From: Treponema sp. | GTDB taxonomy: Bacteria; Spirochaetota; Spirochaetia; Treponematales; Treponemataceae | Direction of reading: 5' to 3' | DNA length: 40,685 nt | NCBI GenBank assembly: GCA_017617145.1 | Contig: JAFZWX010000239.1 | Coordinates: 1 to 40,685 of the forward strand | In this document: one piece after another, positions 38,916 to 40,685 of the stretch | How the letters are laid out: every line of letters starts with the position of its first letter | How positions within the stretch are numbered: the stretch's first letter is position 1 | The notes under the pieces: generated by a model | Told to the model about the DNA's origin: nothing | What the model saw: the letters and a program-made list of their open reading frames with translations, nothing else | The model's database searches: none | Made by a program: the position numbers and the translations under genes

Positions 38916-39515
38916 ATGAGATACGAAATGAACAAGAACAAAATCAACACAGACGATTACACAAAGCTTATGCTTTATAGTCTTGCAGGACGATTTGTGA
39001 TTCTGCATGAAGTACTGCTTCCAGAATACAAGCGATTCATTGGCCAAAATAATCTTGCGCTTACAAAGCTCTACCGCTTTATGCAGGGTGTTTCTAAAAA
39101 GCTTGCTAACAGACTTCGCAGGACAGGCGCTCTGGTTATTGCCGAGTCTCCCTTTGCCGGTCTTCGGAATCGTCTTTGCATTCTTTTGCCTTACAACAAA
39201 AAGCGTATGTTCCTGAATCTTGCTACAGACCTTTACAAAGTGTCTACATTCGAAAAAGTTCTACAGGTTCCGTTTTGTGATCCTGAACTCAAGTTTGATT
39301 TTGATCTTGCAGCTCTTAAGGCCCGCGAGATTCAGGTTCAGACAGGAGATGTTGATTTGTCGCTTATAACTTCAAATAAGCCTGACAAATTCGAACAGCT
39401 CAAAAAGCAGGCAGAAAACGCCTTTAAGACAATCGAAACAAAAGAAGATTTAAGTTTGTTTCTACAGCAGTTCTTTAATTTTGAGGAGGATATAAATGAT
39501 TGCTTCAAACTCTAA
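38916..39515 (+). CDS. Uncharacterised 199-residue protein
   Basis: Unrecognised. The first two thirds are helical and basic (LYRFMQGVSKKLANRLRRTG), followed by a beta segment (RLCILLPYNKKRMFLNLATDLY) and an acidic C-terminal helix. No membrane segment or signal peptide is seen. TAGGAG lies before the ATG. The codon use resembles the main plasmid genes rather than the AT-rich PDDEXK_4-like gene. Its end overlaps the next gene by 20 bp, so the two are coupled. Confidence 0.7.
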   Translation: MRYEMNKNKINTDDYTKLMLYSLAGRFVILHEVLLPEYKRFIGQNNLALTKLYRFMQGVSKKLANRLRRTGALVIAESPFAGLRNRLCILLPYNKKRMFLNLATDLYKVSTFEKVLQVPFCDPELKFDFDLAALKAREIQVQTGDVDLSLITSNKPDKFEQLKKQAENAFKTIETKEDLSLFLQQFFNFEEDINDCFKL

Positions 39516-39978
39516 CAAAGTCTATGACTTTACTCTCTTAAACCAAATTTTCAAAGGAGCAGAAATTATGAAAAAAGCACAGGAACTTAAGAAGTTTTCA
39601 CCATTTGATCTTAGATTCTTTATGATTCATCCGGACCAGCCACAAGGCCGCTACGAAGAAATGGATATTGTTACTGGCGAGGCATGTTTATTTTACTGGG
39701 GCAAACCGTTTTATGTTATTACAGACGAAGGTTACCTTAATCACACTATAAAAGATGAAGAGCTTGAAAATTGTCTGGCGCAGCTTAAGAAGGATGAGTT
39801 TCTTCAGGCTATCTTCTGTCCGCCAACAAAAGAAGCGCTAAAGACTATTTACACAATGACTCCGGATATTCGTATTGCCGGAACTTTTTCTTCCTGCGGA
39901 AAATACACAGCTTCAGAAAAAGAATTCTTCAGTCAGGAAGAACTAGTGGAAAAGGTTTGCAGGTGTTATAATACTTAA
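39496..39978 (+). CDS. Uncharacterised 160-residue protein
   Basis: Unrecognised; mixed alpha/beta (DLRFFMIHPDQPQGRYEEMD, CLFYWGKPFYVITDEGYL). Two starts have good ribosome binding sites. The ATG at 39496 follows GAGGAGG and overlaps the upstream gene by 20 bp. The ATG at 39568 follows AAAGGAG and begins MKKAQELKKF. I give the longer form because the coupling site is strong, but the shorter 136-residue form is equally credible. Confidence 0.65.
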   Translation: MIASNSNKVYDFTLLNQIFKGAEIMKKAQELKKFSPFDLRFFMIHPDQPQGRYEEMDIVTGEACLFYWGKPFYVITDEGYLNHTIKDEELENCLAQLKKDEFLQAIFCPPTKEALKTIYTMTPDIRIAGTFSSCGKYTASEKEFFSQEELVEKVCRCYNT

Positions 39979-39989
39979 AGAGGTTTTTA

Positions 39990-40253
39990 ATGCCAAGCAA
40001 GATTTCCGGAATAACAAGTATAGGTTACGACTCATCCCGTGTACAACCCGTCCGCCGCCACACAAAAGCCGAAGTTGACGCCATCTTTGATGCAGTTGAA
40101 GAACAGGAAAAAGACCGCGCCGAAATCCGCGAGTATCTTGCAAAATTTCCAAATCCTAATCATCTTTCTTTTTCTGAACTTCTTGCCCAGAATAAAGCCG
40201 GCGCCCAGGGTGACGATGATGAAGGCTATGTGCTTGATATTGGGAGTAAATAA
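39990..40253 (+). CDS. Uncharacterised 87-residue protein
   Basis: Unrecognised. A polar N-terminus is followed by a charged helix (EVDAIFDAVEEQEKDRAEIREYLAKF) and an acidic tail (GDDDEGYVLDI). It lies 11 bp after the previous gene with AGAGG upstream, as third member of the same transcript. The helix suggests oligomerisation or binding to a partner. Confidence 0.6.
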   Translation: MPSKISGITSIGYDSSRVQPVRRHTKAEVDAIFDAVEEQEKDRAEIREYLAKFPNPNHLSFSELLAQNKAGAQGDDDEGYVLDIGSK

Positions 40254-40313
40254 ATGATTTTAATAATTGAAAGTGTAATCCTGTGCGCGGTATTTACCTT
40301 GTTTATTTTTTAA
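40254..40313 (+). CDS. Possible 19-residue hydrophobic micropeptide
   Basis: A tiny frame starting immediately after the TAA of the previous gene (TAAATG) with GGGAG at suitable spacing. It encodes MILIIESVILCAVFTLFIF, a single membrane-helix-like peptide with one Glu and one Cys. It could be translated by re-initiation. Chance cannot be excluded at this length. Confidence 0.3.
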   Translation: MILIIESVILCAVFTLFIF

Positions 40314-40333
40314 TTTGCGACAACTCAAACATA

Positions 40334-40362
40334 TTGACAATCATCTATATATCATTTATATT
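40334..40362 (+). promoter_or_regulatory. Promoter of the ArsR gene
   Basis: TTGACA (40334-40339), 17-bp spacer and TATATT (40357-40362). The imperfect palindrome AGATAACTATC (about 40372-40382) downstream of -10 may be the ArsR operator. Confidence 0.7.
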
Positions 40363-40397
40363 ATAACACATAGATAACTATCAATATGAGGTTGCTT

Positions 40398-40685
40398 ATG
40401 AAAGATTCAGAAATCGCTGTAATCTGTAAGGCTCTTGGAGATGAAAACCGGGTTCAGATTATAAAAATGCTCACAGGCGGCGAGTTGTGTGCCTGTAAAA
40501 TTCTTGATGCTTTTAATATTACTCAGCCAACACTTTCTCACCACATGAAGATTTTGACAGACTGTAGTCTTGTGAATTCCAGAAAAGAAGGGAAGTGGAC
40601 TTATTATTCAATTAATTGTGAAAAGTTTTCGGACTTCAAAAATGCGATATCAGAGTTTACTTGTACCATCGCCACTCCAAAAAAA
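40398..40685 (+). CDS. ArsR/SmtB-family metal- or arsenic-responsive repressor, 3' truncated
   Basis: The first 96 residues of an ArsR-type winged helix. LGDENRVQIIKML is followed by the metal-sensing ELCACK (29-34; ELCVC in ArsR) and the recognition helix TQPTLSHHMKIL, then the wing EGKWTYYSIN. The cysteines at 31 and 33 match the arsenite site of classical ArsR. The frame is open at the window edge, so a C-terminal part is missing only because the sequence ends. It has its own good promoter. Target genes (arsenic efflux or similar) would lie beyond the edge. Confidence 0.9.
   Translation, partial: MKDSEIAVICKALGDENRVQIIKMLTGGELCACKILDAFNITQPTLSHHMKILTDCSLVNSRKEGKWTYYSINCEKFSDFKNAISEFTCTIATPKK

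Overview
The window reads as part of a plasmid or plasmid-like replicon from a low-GC spirochete, most likely a Treponema. Three things point there. There is a partition and replication core: ParA, a small ribbon-helix-helix protein, and a RepA_C-type initiator, with iterons on both sides and AT-rich centromere-like repeats. There are several paralogs of spirochete flagellar proteins, including a FliG-like protein with a strongly Treponema-like C-terminal domain. The intergenic palindromic repeats are of the dispersed kind seen in large bacterial replicons. No rRNA, tRNA, IS element or CRISPR array was seen, and no conjugation operon beyond one PcfJ-like protein.

Layout. 1-6.4 kb: tandem AAA ATPase, Fic AMPylase, PcfJ-like protein and an unknown gene. 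6.4-9.5 kb: methyltransferase/TRD fusion with an XRE regulator, then a short FliG paralog. 9.6-15.1 kb (minus strand): DnaA-type AAA domain, then WYL regulator, FliI-like ATPase, a PD-(D/E)XK-like protein, an endonuclease/exonuclease/phosphatase (EEP) protein and a second PD-(D/E)XK-like protein in transcription order. 15.1-21.9 kb (minus strand): a tightly coupled operon of two unknown paralogs, MoxR ATPase, VWA protein, FlhA cytoplasmic domain homolog and FlhB cytoplasmic domain homolog, preceded by a third paralog broken by one in-frame TAG. 21.9-25.3 kb: origin and partition region. 25.4-33.3 kb: MotA-loop-like protein, OGG-like glycosylase, DnaB-like protein without a P-loop, paired 399-aa paralogs, second WYL regulator and a sigma-70-family factor. 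33.7-40.7 kb: condensed M16 peptidase, PDDEXK_4-like nuclease, EVE/PUA-like protein, several small or unknown genes, and an ArsR regulator cut by the window edge.

Two observations stand out. First, a 15-bp palindrome (TATCATTTAATGATA and close variants) recurs upstream of at least ten genes. In most cases it lies exactly 11 bp upstream of a TATATT/TATTAT/TATAAT-like -10 box, where the -35 element should be. The tandem AAA gene, PcfJ-like gene, FliG paralog, DnaA-like gene, the MoxR-VWA-FlhA-FlhB operon, the MotA-like gene and others therefore appear to form one regulon. One of the two WYL proteins is the leading candidate regulator.

Second, many of these genes look like soluble, shortened or active-site-altered versions of core host machines. 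They include the FlhA and FlhB cytoplasmic domains without membrane parts, FliI with the Walker A lysine changed to threonine, FliG without its N-terminal domain, a MotA-like loop, the DnaA AAA domain without its DNA-binding domain, DnaB-like core without a P-loop, and a sigma factor with an atypical region 2.3. My inference is that the replicon encodes a coordinated set of mimics or adaptors acting on host motility/type III export and replication, tied to a MoxR-VWA chaperone pair. I know of no described system with this composition. Family assignments here come from reading motifs by eye, without database searches.
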